DNA from: Bacteroidota bacterium | GTDB taxonomy: Bacteria > Bacteroidota > Bacteroidia > J057 | Length of the DNA: 14,926 nt | Direction: 5' to 3' | NCBI GenBank assembly: GCA_003696875.1 | Contig: RFHL01000463.1 | Span: 1-14,926, forward strand | Shown here: one piece after another, positions 7,109 through 13,718 of the stretch | Position numbering within the stretch: the first letter of the stretch is position 1 | Layout of the letters: each line of letters starts with the position of its first letter | The notes under the pieces: generated by a model | The model's input: only the letters and a program-made list of their open reading frames with translations | The model's database searches: none | Told to the model about the DNA's origin: nothing | Translations under genes and position numbers: made by a program

Positions 7109-7951
7109 ATGTCCCAAGAGACAGCCGCTCCCCTTATTTCCATCATCACGGTCGCCTACAACGACCGGGACAACCTGGAGGCCACGATCAAAAGCGTCCT
7201 GGCCCAGGACTGCCCGGACTTTGAATACATCGTCGTAGACGGCAACTCCAGCGACGGGTCGCAGGCCCTGATCGAGCAATATGCCGCGGGCATCACCCGC
7301 TGGGTGAGCGAGCCGGACCGCGGCATCTACGATGCCATGAATAAGGGGACACGCCTGGCGCGTGGCACCTTTGTCAACTATCTGAATGCGGGGGACGTCT
7401 TTGCCGGCCCCCATACCCTGCGGGCCGTGCAAGCGGCCCTGGAGGCTCGCCCGGATATAGACGTGCTCTATGGTCGGGCCCTGAACCGCATGGAAGGTCC
7501 CGAAGAGGTGCGCTACGAAAAGGGCAAGCCCATCACCCGGGACACCCTTTTTACGGAAATCCCCTTCTGCCATCAGGCAATGTTCTTTCGCCGGGAGGTC
7601 TTTCTGAGCCAGGGTGGCTACGACCTGCAATACCGGGTGATCGCCGACTATGCCTGGACGGTAGGCTATGCCCTCGGTGAGCGCGGGCTGGAGGGCTTTC
7701 AATTCATGGATGAAGTCATCGTCGAGTATCTCGACGGGGGCTTCAGCTTCAAGAACATGCGCCTGGCGGCGCGCGAAAAGCTGCGCCTGGCGCGGAAGCA
7801 TCATTCCGGCCGCTATCTGATCGCCAACTACATCGGCTTTGCGAGCCTGTATATCAAGTCGGTACTGATCCCGCTGATCGCCCGGGGCAACCTCCTGGGC
7901 GCCTACCGGCGGTGGAAATATCGCAAAGCCCCCAAACCGGCCACTTCCTGA
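7109..7951 (+). CDS. Glycosyltransferase family 2 (WcaE-like)
   Basis: Inverting GT-A transferase that would add a sugar to the growing repeat unit. The ATG at 7109 gives 280 aa beginning just before the first strand (LISIITVAYNDRDNLEATI, 9-27). A TTG at 7088 in the same frame would overlap the previous gene by 8 bp and adds only seven residues, so it is less likely. Motifs: VVDGNSSDGS (42-51), SEPDRGIYDAMNKG (67-80), LNAGD (92-96) at the metal-binding position, CHQAMFFRR (154-162) and IADYAW (178-183). The YDAMNKG/LNAGD pattern resembles colanic-acid WcaE and similar proteins. A C-terminal tail (about 215-280) is basic with a hydrophobic stretch (YIGFASLYIKSVLIPLI, 241-257), suggesting membrane contact. 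Its frame continues without another stop into the next gene. Confidence 0.9.
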   Translation: MSQETAAPLISIITVAYNDRDNLEATIKSVLAQDCPDFEYIVVDGNSSDGSQALIEQYAAGITRWVSEPDRGIYDAMNKGTRLARGTFVNYLNAGDVFAGPHTLRAVQAALEARPDIDVLYGRALNRMEGPEEVRYEKGKPITRDTLFTEIPFCHQAMFFRREVFLSQGGYDLQYRVIADYAWTVGYALGERGLEGFQFMDEVIVEYLDGGFSFKNMRLAAREKLRLARKHHSGRYLIANYIGFASLYIKSVLIPLIARGNLLGAYRRWKYRKAPKPATS

Positions 7952-7977
7952 GGACTACGCTTACCCCTTGAGCAAAA

Positions 7978-7995
7978 GCGATTCTACCCAATCGC
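7978..7995 (+). other. Stem-loop before the exostosin-like gene
   Basis: GCGATT (7978-7983) and AATCGC (7990-7995) form a perfect 6-bp stem with loop CTACCC. It abuts the C9A6 tract, and the last stem base is the first C of that tract. It has no U-tract on the + strand, so a simple terminator is unlikely. Confidence 0.45.
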
Positions 7996-8009
7996 CCCCC
8001 CCCAAAAAA
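7995..8009 (+). repeat. C9A6 homopolymer tract upstream of the exostosin-like gene
   Basis: Nine C (7995-8003) followed by six A (8004-8009) end 11 bp before the ATG at 8021. It is the longest mononucleotide run I noticed in the window. Runs of this length can change by slipped-strand mispairing and here would alter the spacing or structure just before the start codon, not a reading frame. Whether it varies is untested. Confidence 0.6.
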
Positions 8010-8020
8010 CAAGGCTGCAC

Positions 8021-8983
8021 ATGTCGACTTCTCTCCTGTTTCCGGATCTTCCATGGCTACATTTCGATACGGGTTCCCAGTTTCGACCCGATCAGATGAT
8101 GGAAGTTACCTTTATCCAAAAGACGTTTCAAGCGATTGGGCAAGAGATGGGCCCGGAGCTGGATCATTATGAATGGTGGCTTTTTACCCATCAGCATGGC
8201 GAGGCGGTGCCCAAATGTCTGGATACGCCTGCGACCAAGCCCCGGATTCTTTTCTGGATGTCCGATGAGCACGGAAACATCCCCCACCATCTGATGGACA
8301 AGTTTCACGCTGTTTTTAAGGTGTACATCCCGGCAGAGACAGGCTATAAAAACCTGTTTCACTTCCCCCTCGGCTACAACAGCAAGCTCAAGGTCCTGCC
8401 TCCCAAGCCCATGAAGGAGCGGGAAATCAGTGTCTATTTCGATGGCAACCTGAACCGCAGCCGGGTATCGCTCTATAGAGCCTTATCACCCGTTTTCCGG
8501 CATATTCCTCATCGATTGGCTGTCCCCATGCTTGCGGTATTGAAGCGGATTCCCGGTGTGCTTCGGGTATCATTTTCGGACACCTTCCCTCAGGGGCTGA
8601 TCCACTTTTATATCGGGTTTATGAAGGGAAGCATCAGCATCCCTCCCTATAGCGAATGCCTGGTCAACACCAAGATTGCGCTCTGTCCCGGGGGCTTTGT
8701 GAATCCTGAAACCTTCCGACATCTGGAAGCGCTCCGGGGCGGCGCGGTAATTATTTCTCCGAAACTCCCTCCCAAGTATATGTTTAAGGACAGTCCCATC
8801 ATCCAGGTAGATACCTGGGATGAAGGGCTGAAGGTGGCGGCAGACCTTCTGAAAGACGAAAATCGTCTGGAAGCCTTGCAGCAGGCCGGCTTACAGTGGT
8901 GGGAGGACGTTTGCTCCGAAGCGGGCACCGCCCGCTATGTGGCTCAGTCTCTGCGAGAGCTGGCCAAAGTTGTCTCGACTTAG
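8021..8983 (+). CDS. Putative exostosin-like glycosyltransferase
   Basis: A 320-aa soluble-looking protein with no signal peptide or clear membrane helix. I do not recognise a named bacterial family with certainty. The C-terminal half looks like the donor domain of exostosin/GT47-type enzymes: YSECLVNTKIALCPGGF (210-226), then RHLEALRGGAVIIS (233-246), matching the pattern of a Cys-Leu and Pro-Gly segment followed by an R-x2-EA-x2-GG block. Upstream, ISVYFDGNLNRSR (136-148) resembles the strand and loop that open that domain. ILFWMSDEHG (76-85) and FHFPLGYNSKL (113-123) are conserved-looking N-terminal pieces. The context, between two glycosyltransferase genes, supports transfer of a sugar in repeat-unit assembly. 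GC (about 51% in a hand-counted 180-base stretch) is lower than in the genes before it. The start at 8021 has AAGG nine bases upstream, one of the few hints of a ribosome site. Confidence 0.7.
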   Translation: MSTSLLFPDLPWLHFDTGSQFRPDQMMEVTFIQKTFQAIGQEMGPELDHYEWWLFTHQHGEAVPKCLDTPATKPRILFWMSDEHGNIPHHLMDKFHAVFKVYIPAETGYKNLFHFPLGYNSKLKVLPPKPMKEREISVYFDGNLNRSRVSLYRALSPVFRHIPHRLAVPMLAVLKRIPGVLRVSFSDTFPQGLIHFYIGFMKGSISIPPYSECLVNTKIALCPGGFVNPETFRHLEALRGGAVIISPKLPPKYMFKDSPIIQVDTWDEGLKVAADLLKDENRLEALQQAGLQWWEDVCSEAGTARYVAQSLRELAKVVST

Positions 8984-9010
8984 CTTTATCACTTGGAATT
9001 GCTTCAGCCT

Positions 9011-10279
9011 ATGAACCTACTTCTCTCAGCCTACGCTTGCGCTCCCAATATTGGGAGCGAGCCCGGCATTGGTTGGAACTTCGCTATGGAGTTGAGCCGC
9101 AACCCGAATAATCGGGTTACGGTGGTGACACGTATCATGAACCGCTCAGCTATACAACAATTCTTTTTAGAAGAGCCTCAGCCGGAAAACCTGGAGTTCT
9201 GGTATATGGACCTCCCACGCTGGACCTATTCGTGGTGGGAAGTTACTTCCCCGATTGAGCACATCTACTATTTCTTCTGGCAAATCGCCCTAAGGCGGTT
9301 TGTAAAGCAAAAAATGAAGAAGGGTCATACTTTTGACCTGATTCATCACATCACGCTCGGACTGTTCCGGACGCCGGTTTTCCTGGGAAATCTGGGCATT
9401 CCTTTTGCATTCGGGCCTATTGGGGGTGGGGAGAAAGCCCCTTTCCGTCTGCTCAAGGGCGTAGAGCGCCGCAGCATGATCAAGGATATGCTGCGTCACA
9501 CGGTCAATGTTGTATCCAGCTACAATCCCCTGCTCAGACGGTCCTTTCGCCAGAGCAGCGTGATCCTATGCAAAACCAGTGAGACCCAGAATCTGATTCC
9601 CAAAAGATATCAATCCAAGTCCCACATTGCCCTGGAACTCGGTATCCCTGAGGCCCGGCCGGCCGTCCATCGCGAAACGGGCCGTCGGGCCCGGAAGCTG
9701 CTCTACGTGGGGCGAATGGAATACTGGAAAGGCATCCACCTGGGCATTGAAGCCTTTGCCCGGCTGCGGACCACTCAGCCTGAGGTGGAGTTTACCATCA
9801 TCGGCGGTGGCAGTGACCTGGAATGGCTCAAGTCAAAGGCTCAGGAACATGGCGTGCTCGACCACATCCAATGGATAGACCGGGTACCACAGGCACGCTT
9901 GTTTCAGATGTATCAGGACTACGACTTACTGCTGTTTCCCAGCATGCACGACTCTAGTGGCGGCGTGGTCCTGGAGTCTCTCCATTTTGGTCTGCCGGTG
10001 ATCTGTTTGGATTTGGGAGGGCCAAAGGAGATATTGGATGAACAGAGTGGCCTGGTGGTATCCACCCACAAGAAAAATGAGTCTGAAGTGGTAGACGGGC
10101 TCGTAGAGGCTGTATCGCGCGTCATAGATGATGTTCCGTTCTTTGTCTCTCTACAGGAAGGGGCCCTCGCCCGGGCGGCCCAGTTTACCTGGCCCAAGGT
10201 CGTCGCACAAACGTACCAACTGATCGCGTCTTCGCAGGTCCTGCCTGACCAGGTCAAGCCTGATATCCTCGTTCACTAA
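9011..10279 (+). CDS. Glycosyltransferase family 4 (GT-B fold), second copy type
   Basis: Retaining transferase of 422 aa from the ATG at 9011. A TTG at 8993 would add six residues before a canonical opening strand and is less likely. The N-terminus LLLSAYACAPNIGSEPGIGW (3-22) is typical of a GT4 subgroup seen in exopolysaccharide loci. PFAFGPIGGGEKAP (131-144) follows. The donor domain begins at LLYVGRMEYWKGIHLGIEAF (230-249), then FTIIGGGSDLEWL (261-273) and LLLFPSMHDSSGGVVLES (306-323). The usual EX7E motif is DX7E here (D314, E322), a conservative change I believe is common in this subgroup. LDLGGPKEI (333-341) binds the donor. The first half is clearly lower in GC than the neighbours (24 of 60 at 9301-9360), a possible mark of transfer. 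The gene starts 27 bp after the previous stop. Confidence 0.91.
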   Translation: MNLLLSAYACAPNIGSEPGIGWNFAMELSRNPNNRVTVVTRIMNRSAIQQFFLEEPQPENLEFWYMDLPRWTYSWWEVTSPIEHIYYFFWQIALRRFVKQKMKKGHTFDLIHHITLGLFRTPVFLGNLGIPFAFGPIGGGEKAPFRLLKGVERRSMIKDMLRHTVNVVSSYNPLLRRSFRQSSVILCKTSETQNLIPKRYQSKSHIALELGIPEARPAVHRETGRRARKLLYVGRMEYWKGIHLGIEAFARLRTTQPEVEFTIIGGGSDLEWLKSKAQEHGVLDHIQWIDRVPQARLFQMYQDYDLLLFPSMHDSSGGVVLESLHFGLPVICLDLGGPKEILDEQSGLVVSTHKKNESEVVDGLVEAVSRVIDDVPFFVSLQEGALARAAQFTWPKVVAQTYQLIASSQVLPDQVKPDILVH

Positions 10280-10285
10280 GCTTTA

Positions 10286-10310
10286 GCCCGGCCAGATCTC
10301 CTGGCTGGGT
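10286..10310 (+). other. Stem-loop directly before the polymerase gene
   Basis: GCCCGGCCAG (10286-10295) and CTGGCTGGGT (10301-10310) pair over ten positions, two of them G-U, with loop ATCTC. GCTGATTTT then leads straight into the ATG at 10320. It could act as a weak terminator or attenuator (four Ts follow) or limit translation of the polymerase, whose start lies 9 nt past the stem. Confidence 0.55.
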
Positions 10311-10319
10311 GCTGATTTT

Positions 10320-11723
10320 ATGGACAATAAGCCCTTATCGATTTATCCATTCTTTCTGATCGTACTGGTTTTGAGCCTGATCAACCCCAGCTCGGGTCCG
10401 TTTGGGCACCCTATTTTTGAGCTGGTGCCTCTGGCGGCCCCCTTGCTGGGGACCCTGCGATACATGATCGCCGGGACCAGCCGAATCTACAGTTTCCATG
10501 TCTGGGACAGGAGAGCAGGAGGCATTGTTCTCATCTTCCTTGCGCTGATGATCATCAGCATCTTTCGATCAAACAGCTTCCTGTTTTCCACGGTTTCGAT
10601 CCTGCGGCAGGTATTGCCTACGGTCTTTCTGTTCACCTTCGTCGTCTATTTTGTCAACCGGGCCTTTTCTGAAGGGAAGGCCTTTGAGGAGGTCGCCAAC
10701 CGCATCATCTACACAACGCTGATCTTCCTGTCAATCTTTGCCATCATGCACGTACTGGCCTATCTGGCCTTTCCTAATTTTGGCTCGACCTATGGCGAAG
10801 GCAAGCTCTTTTCGATGTTCAAGATCAACCTCCGCAAGCGAGACTTTCCCCTCATAGGAGAGGCACACCCCAATGCACTCGGCATCGTGATCGGAGGGAC
10901 GTTTTCGACCCTGCTATATGGGTTTTTGAGCATGAAAAACGCTCCCCGCTGGGGACGCATCACGATGATGGCGGGTATCGCATCATCCGGCTTCATCATC
11001 CTCGCAGCCGACTCGCGCGGGACTTTCCTCAATGCCGCGCTGATCCCCTCCATCATCTACGGGCTCCGGCGGCTCTCTATGCTACGGCTTTCGCTTGTTA
11101 TCGTAATTGCCCTGCCCGTTCTGCAGTTTCTCATGCTATTTCTGTTGTCCCAGTACGGAGACAGCGATCTGCTCAAGAACTTTTCGCGGGGCGACAACGA
11201 CTTGGCCACTGGCAACTCCCGCGCTTTTATTTACAAGGCCTGTGCCGACGATCTGGCCGACTTCAAGGAGCAACACATCTTTGGGTATGGACAATATGGC
11301 CCCTATGCCGCAGGCGTATCACGCTACTATATCGATAATTTCGGGGCGGGCGAAAAGCTCTCCAAGGAGCGCAAGCTGCTCTCCTCCATCTCTCACAACT
11401 CAGTCTTTCAGGTGATATTTGATGCGGGCTATGTAGGAGCATTTTTCTTCCTGGCCACCCTTTTTGTGCTCATGAAGCGGATCCTCCATCTCTACCGGGA
11501 GGGGCTGACAGCCATACTGGCCTTCCTCCACTTTTTCCTATACTTTGCCTTTTCTGGTATCACGGAGTCTGCTCTGGGCACCTACAACTTCACTTATTGG
11601 TTGGTATTTATCCTATTTGTGGGGCTGACCCTTATGCTGGCGGGCAACTACAGGCGGGTCGTTCTCTATCCGCCCAAGTCATACGCCACCACAGAAGACG
11701 CCTATCCGGCCCTTTCCCATTGA
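10320..11723 (+). CDS. wzy: O-antigen/exopolysaccharide polymerase or ligase (Wzy/WaaL-like, O-antigen ligase family)
   Basis: Polytopic inner-membrane protein of 467 aa with roughly ten to twelve hydrophobic segments (for example 8-21, 66-82, 96-112, 130-150, 184-203, 213-230, 255-277, 368-385, 397-412, 424-441). Hallmarks of the O-antigen ligase family (Pfam PF04932-like): ADSRGTFL (230-237) at a helix end, a large periplasmic loop (about 278-360) containing TGNSRAFIYKACADDL (297-312) and HIFGYGQYG (319-327), and SHNSVFQVIFDAGYVG (358-373), where the His-Asn start is the typical signature. Wzy links repeat units on the lipid carrier in the periplasm; WaaL would move the chain to lipid A core. 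With wzx two genes downstream and no second such gene in view, Wzy is preferred, but sequence alone does not separate the two. Confidence 0.85.
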   Translation: MDNKPLSIYPFFLIVLVLSLINPSSGPFGHPIFELVPLAAPLLGTLRYMIAGTSRIYSFHVWDRRAGGIVLIFLALMIISIFRSNSFLFSTVSILRQVLPTVFLFTFVVYFVNRAFSEGKAFEEVANRIIYTTLIFLSIFAIMHVLAYLAFPNFGSTYGEGKLFSMFKINLRKRDFPLIGEAHPNALGIVIGGTFSTLLYGFLSMKNAPRWGRITMMAGIASSGFIILAADSRGTFLNAALIPSIIYGLRRLSMLRLSLVIVIALPVLQFLMLFLLSQYGDSDLLKNFSRGDNDLATGNSRAFIYKACADDLADFKEQHIFGYGQYGPYAAGVSRYYIDNFGAGEKLSKERKLLSSISHNSVFQVIFDAGYVGAFFFLATLFVLMKRILHLYREGLTAILAFLHFFLYFAFSGITESALGTYNFTYWLVFILFVGLTLMLAGNYRRVVLYPPKSYATTEDAYPALSH

Positions 11724-11739
11724 GAAATCACGCACACAC

Positions 11740-12915
11740 ATGCATCAGGACTGGCTCCCCGCCATCGTAATCATCGCTTATAATCGTGCCCACTCTCTGT
11801 CCCGTATCCTGGGGTCCCTTTTGCAGGCTCAGTACCCCGAGGGGGTCCAGGTTCCGCTGGTCATCAGCATCGACAAGGGAGACAACGCCGACGTCTTGTC
11901 GGTGGCAGAATCCTATACCTGGCCTTACGGGACCAAAGAGGTCATTTATCAGTCTGAAAACCTGGGGCTGAAGGCCCATGTCCTTGCTTGTGGGGACCTG
12001 ACCGAGCAATATGGAGCCGCTATCGTCCTGGAGGATGATCTCTACGTCTCCCCGTATTTTTACCAGTATGCTCGACAGGGCTTGGCCTTTTACGCAGACC
12101 AGCCCGGGATTGCAGGGATCTCTTTATACACCCATCGAGCCAACGTACACGCCAACAATCTGCCTTTCATTCCTATCCAGGATGGGAATGACGTCTTTTT
12201 CATGCAAATGCCCTCCTCATGGGGACAAGTCTGGACCCGGGCCTGGTGGAGACCCTTCCGCACCTGGCTGGAGACACATGGGGAAATAGCCCCCGAAGAG
12301 CGTATCTCCGATTTCGTACGTTCTTGGCCTCCCTCCTCCTGGCTAAAGCACAAGATCCGCTACCTGGTAGATCGGGATCTGTACTACGTGTACCCCCGCA
12401 TCTCGCTGGCCACCAACTTTGGAGACAGTGGGACCAATTTTGTCATGAATAGTACGGTCTATCAGGTGCCCATTCTTCGCGGGCCTATGTCCTGGCGCTT
12501 GGTCTCCCTATCGGAGGCCTATGCGCGCTATGACTCCTTTTTTGAATGGGACCGGAAGCAGCTGGCCCGCTGGATGCCAGACCTGGCCGGGGAGACGGTA
12601 GAGTTTGACTGCTATGGCCGCAAAAATCACGCCCAGTATGACGCCCAGCAATGGATGGTCGTGGCAAGTGACACCCCCCTCCCGCAAGCTGCCCAGGCCT
12701 TTGGCCTGGATTTGAGACCTTTCGAAATGAATCTGGTCGAGCGCATATCCGGACAGGTCCTTTTTCTGATCAGGCGACAAGACCTTCCCGCCACGGTGTC
12801 GGCGCAGCGGGTCCTGCAACAATACTACTATGAGCAGATCCCGCTAGGCACCGCTGGTCAGCTCACCCAGAAACAACTCAAAAACAAATTTGCGCACTAT
12901 CTGAGGCGCATCTAG
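11740..12915 (+). CDS. GT-A glycosyltransferase, GNT-I-like, with a C-terminal extension
   Basis: A 391-aa transferase. It opens with a GT-A nucleotide-binding strand (PAIVIIAYNRAHSLSRIL, 7-24) and VISIDKGDN (41-49). SENLGLKAHV (72-81) precedes IVLEDDLYVSPYFYQY (95-110), whose EDD (98-100) is the metal/UDP-binding triad position. GISLYTHR (126-133) and MQMPSSWGQVWTRAWW (155-170) follow. The EDD plus SSWGQVW layout resembles eukaryotic N-acetylglucosaminyltransferase I (GT13) and its bacterial relatives more than ordinary GT2 proteins, so a GlcNAc-type donor is possible but unproven. Residues from about 270 to 391 form a further region I do not recognise. Its context, between polymerase and acetyltransferase, points to repeat-unit synthesis. 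The start at 11740 lies 16 bp after the polymerase stop and has no Shine-Dalgarno sequence. Confidence 0.8.
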   Translation: MHQDWLPAIVIIAYNRAHSLSRILGSLLQAQYPEGVQVPLVISIDKGDNADVLSVAESYTWPYGTKEVIYQSENLGLKAHVLACGDLTEQYGAAIVLEDDLYVSPYFYQYARQGLAFYADQPGIAGISLYTHRANVHANNLPFIPIQDGNDVFFMQMPSSWGQVWTRAWWRPFRTWLETHGEIAPEERISDFVRSWPPSSWLKHKIRYLVDRDLYYVYPRISLATNFGDSGTNFVMNSTVYQVPILRGPMSWRLVSLSEAYARYDSFFEWDRKQLARWMPDLAGETVEFDCYGRKNHAQYDAQQWMVVASDTPLPQAAQAFGLDLRPFEMNLVERISGQVLFLIRRQDLPATVSAQRVLQQYYYEQIPLGTAGQLTQKQLKNKFAHYLRRI

Positions 12916-12917
12916 AC

Positions 12918-12943
12918 ACCAATAAATCTCGTGATTCGTTGGT
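12918..12943 (+). other. Stem-loop just after the GNT-I-like gene
   Basis: ACCAATAAATC (12918-12928) and GATTCGTTGGT (12933-12943) pair over eleven positions with one A-C mismatch and one T-G pair, loop TCGT. It begins 2 bp after the stop at 12913-12915. Only a loose T-rich stretch follows (TCTTATCTCTTCATT), so termination would be weak. 3'-end protection or attenuation before the acetyltransferase gene are alternatives. Confidence 0.45.
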
Positions 12944-12976
12944 CTTATCTCTTCATTGTGTCCCACACTATTTATC

Positions 12977-13681
12977 ATGCGATTTTTCCTGTATGCCATA
13001 GCTCGTTTCCCGCTTTTTCACTGGCTTCGGTGGCTCAGCATTGTTCTTACATACAAGTATCGGTTTCGGGGCCAAAAGCTCTACATCAGTTGGGCTTGCG
13101 TGGTTAAGAACTGCCGATTTGGTTATAGTAACCACATTTCGGAGCAGAGCATCCTGACCAACGTAGACGTCGGCGACTTTTCCTACATCGGAGCTCGCAG
13201 CCATCTGAACAATGTTACCATTGGCAAATTTTCTTCGATTGCTCCCAATGTGAAAGCGGGGCTGGGAACCCACCCCTCGCGGGGCTTCATTTCCAGCCAC
13301 CCGGCTTTTTATGCCCCTTCATACGGCCTGGTAGAAAAACAAGCCTTCGAAGAGTATCACCAAACGACCATTGGCAATGATGTATGGATCGGTGCCAACT
13401 CTACGCTTGTAGATGGGGTAACGATCGGGGATGGGGCCATCATCGGGGCGCATGCCGTCGTCACCAAAGATATCCCGCCCTATGCAGTAGCGGTAGGGGT
13501 CCCGGCCAAGATTATCCGGTACCGCTTCTCCGAGGCGGAAATCAAAAGGCTACAGGCGCAGGCCTGGTGGGACAAGCCTCTATCCTGGATAAAAGCGCAT
13601 GCCGAGCAGATGCAACATGCGTCAGAATACCTACGCACGGTCGCTGCCCCAGAACGCCAAGAAAGCACGCCAAAGGCCTGA
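12977..13681 (+). CDS. CatB-type hexapeptide-repeat O-acetyltransferase
   Basis: Acetyl-CoA-dependent acetyltransferase with a left-handed beta-helix, expected to O-acetylate a sugar of the polymer or its precursor. From the ATG at 12977 it is 234 aa. A TTG at 12956 would add seven residues and is not needed. Hexapeptide repeats appear in two blocks: about 53-92 (NVDVGDFSYIGARS, TIGKFSSIAP) and 131-178 (TIGNDVWIGANSTLVDGVTI, then GDGAIIGAHAVVTKDIPPYA). Between them, GLGTHPSRGF (95-104) carries H99, the position of the catalytic His in CatB/Vat enzymes. VGVPAKIIRYRF (173-184) ends the helix. An oddity is the N-terminal 25 residues (FFLYAIARFPLFHWLRWLSI, 3-22), hydrophobic and aromatic, which could dock the enzyme to the membrane. 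The 5' end has low GC (24 of 60 at 12961-13020). Confidence 0.9.
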   Translation: MRFFLYAIARFPLFHWLRWLSIVLTYKYRFRGQKLYISWACVVKNCRFGYSNHISEQSILTNVDVGDFSYIGARSHLNNVTIGKFSSIAPNVKAGLGTHPSRGFISSHPAFYAPSYGLVEKQAFEEYHQTTIGNDVWIGANSTLVDGVTIGDGAIIGAHAVVTKDIPPYAVAVGVPAKIIRYRFSEAEIKRLQAQAWWDKPLSWIKAHAEQMQHASEYLRTVAAPERQESTPKA

Positions 13682-13699
13682 ATCTCCACCCATAGCCAA

Positions 13700-13716
13700 A
13701 AAGGGAACCTCCCTTT
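13700..13716 (+). promoter_or_regulatory. Stem-loop abutting the wzx start codon
   Basis: AAAGGGA (13700-13706) and TCCCTTT (13710-13716) form a perfect 7-bp stem with a 3-nt loop, ending 2 bp before the ATG at 13719. In mRNA it would sit inside the ribosome footprint and tie up the only purine-rich, Shine-Dalgarno-like bases (AAGGGA) there. It could restrain translation of the flippase; that is inference. Confidence 0.45.
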
Positions 13717-13718
13717 CT

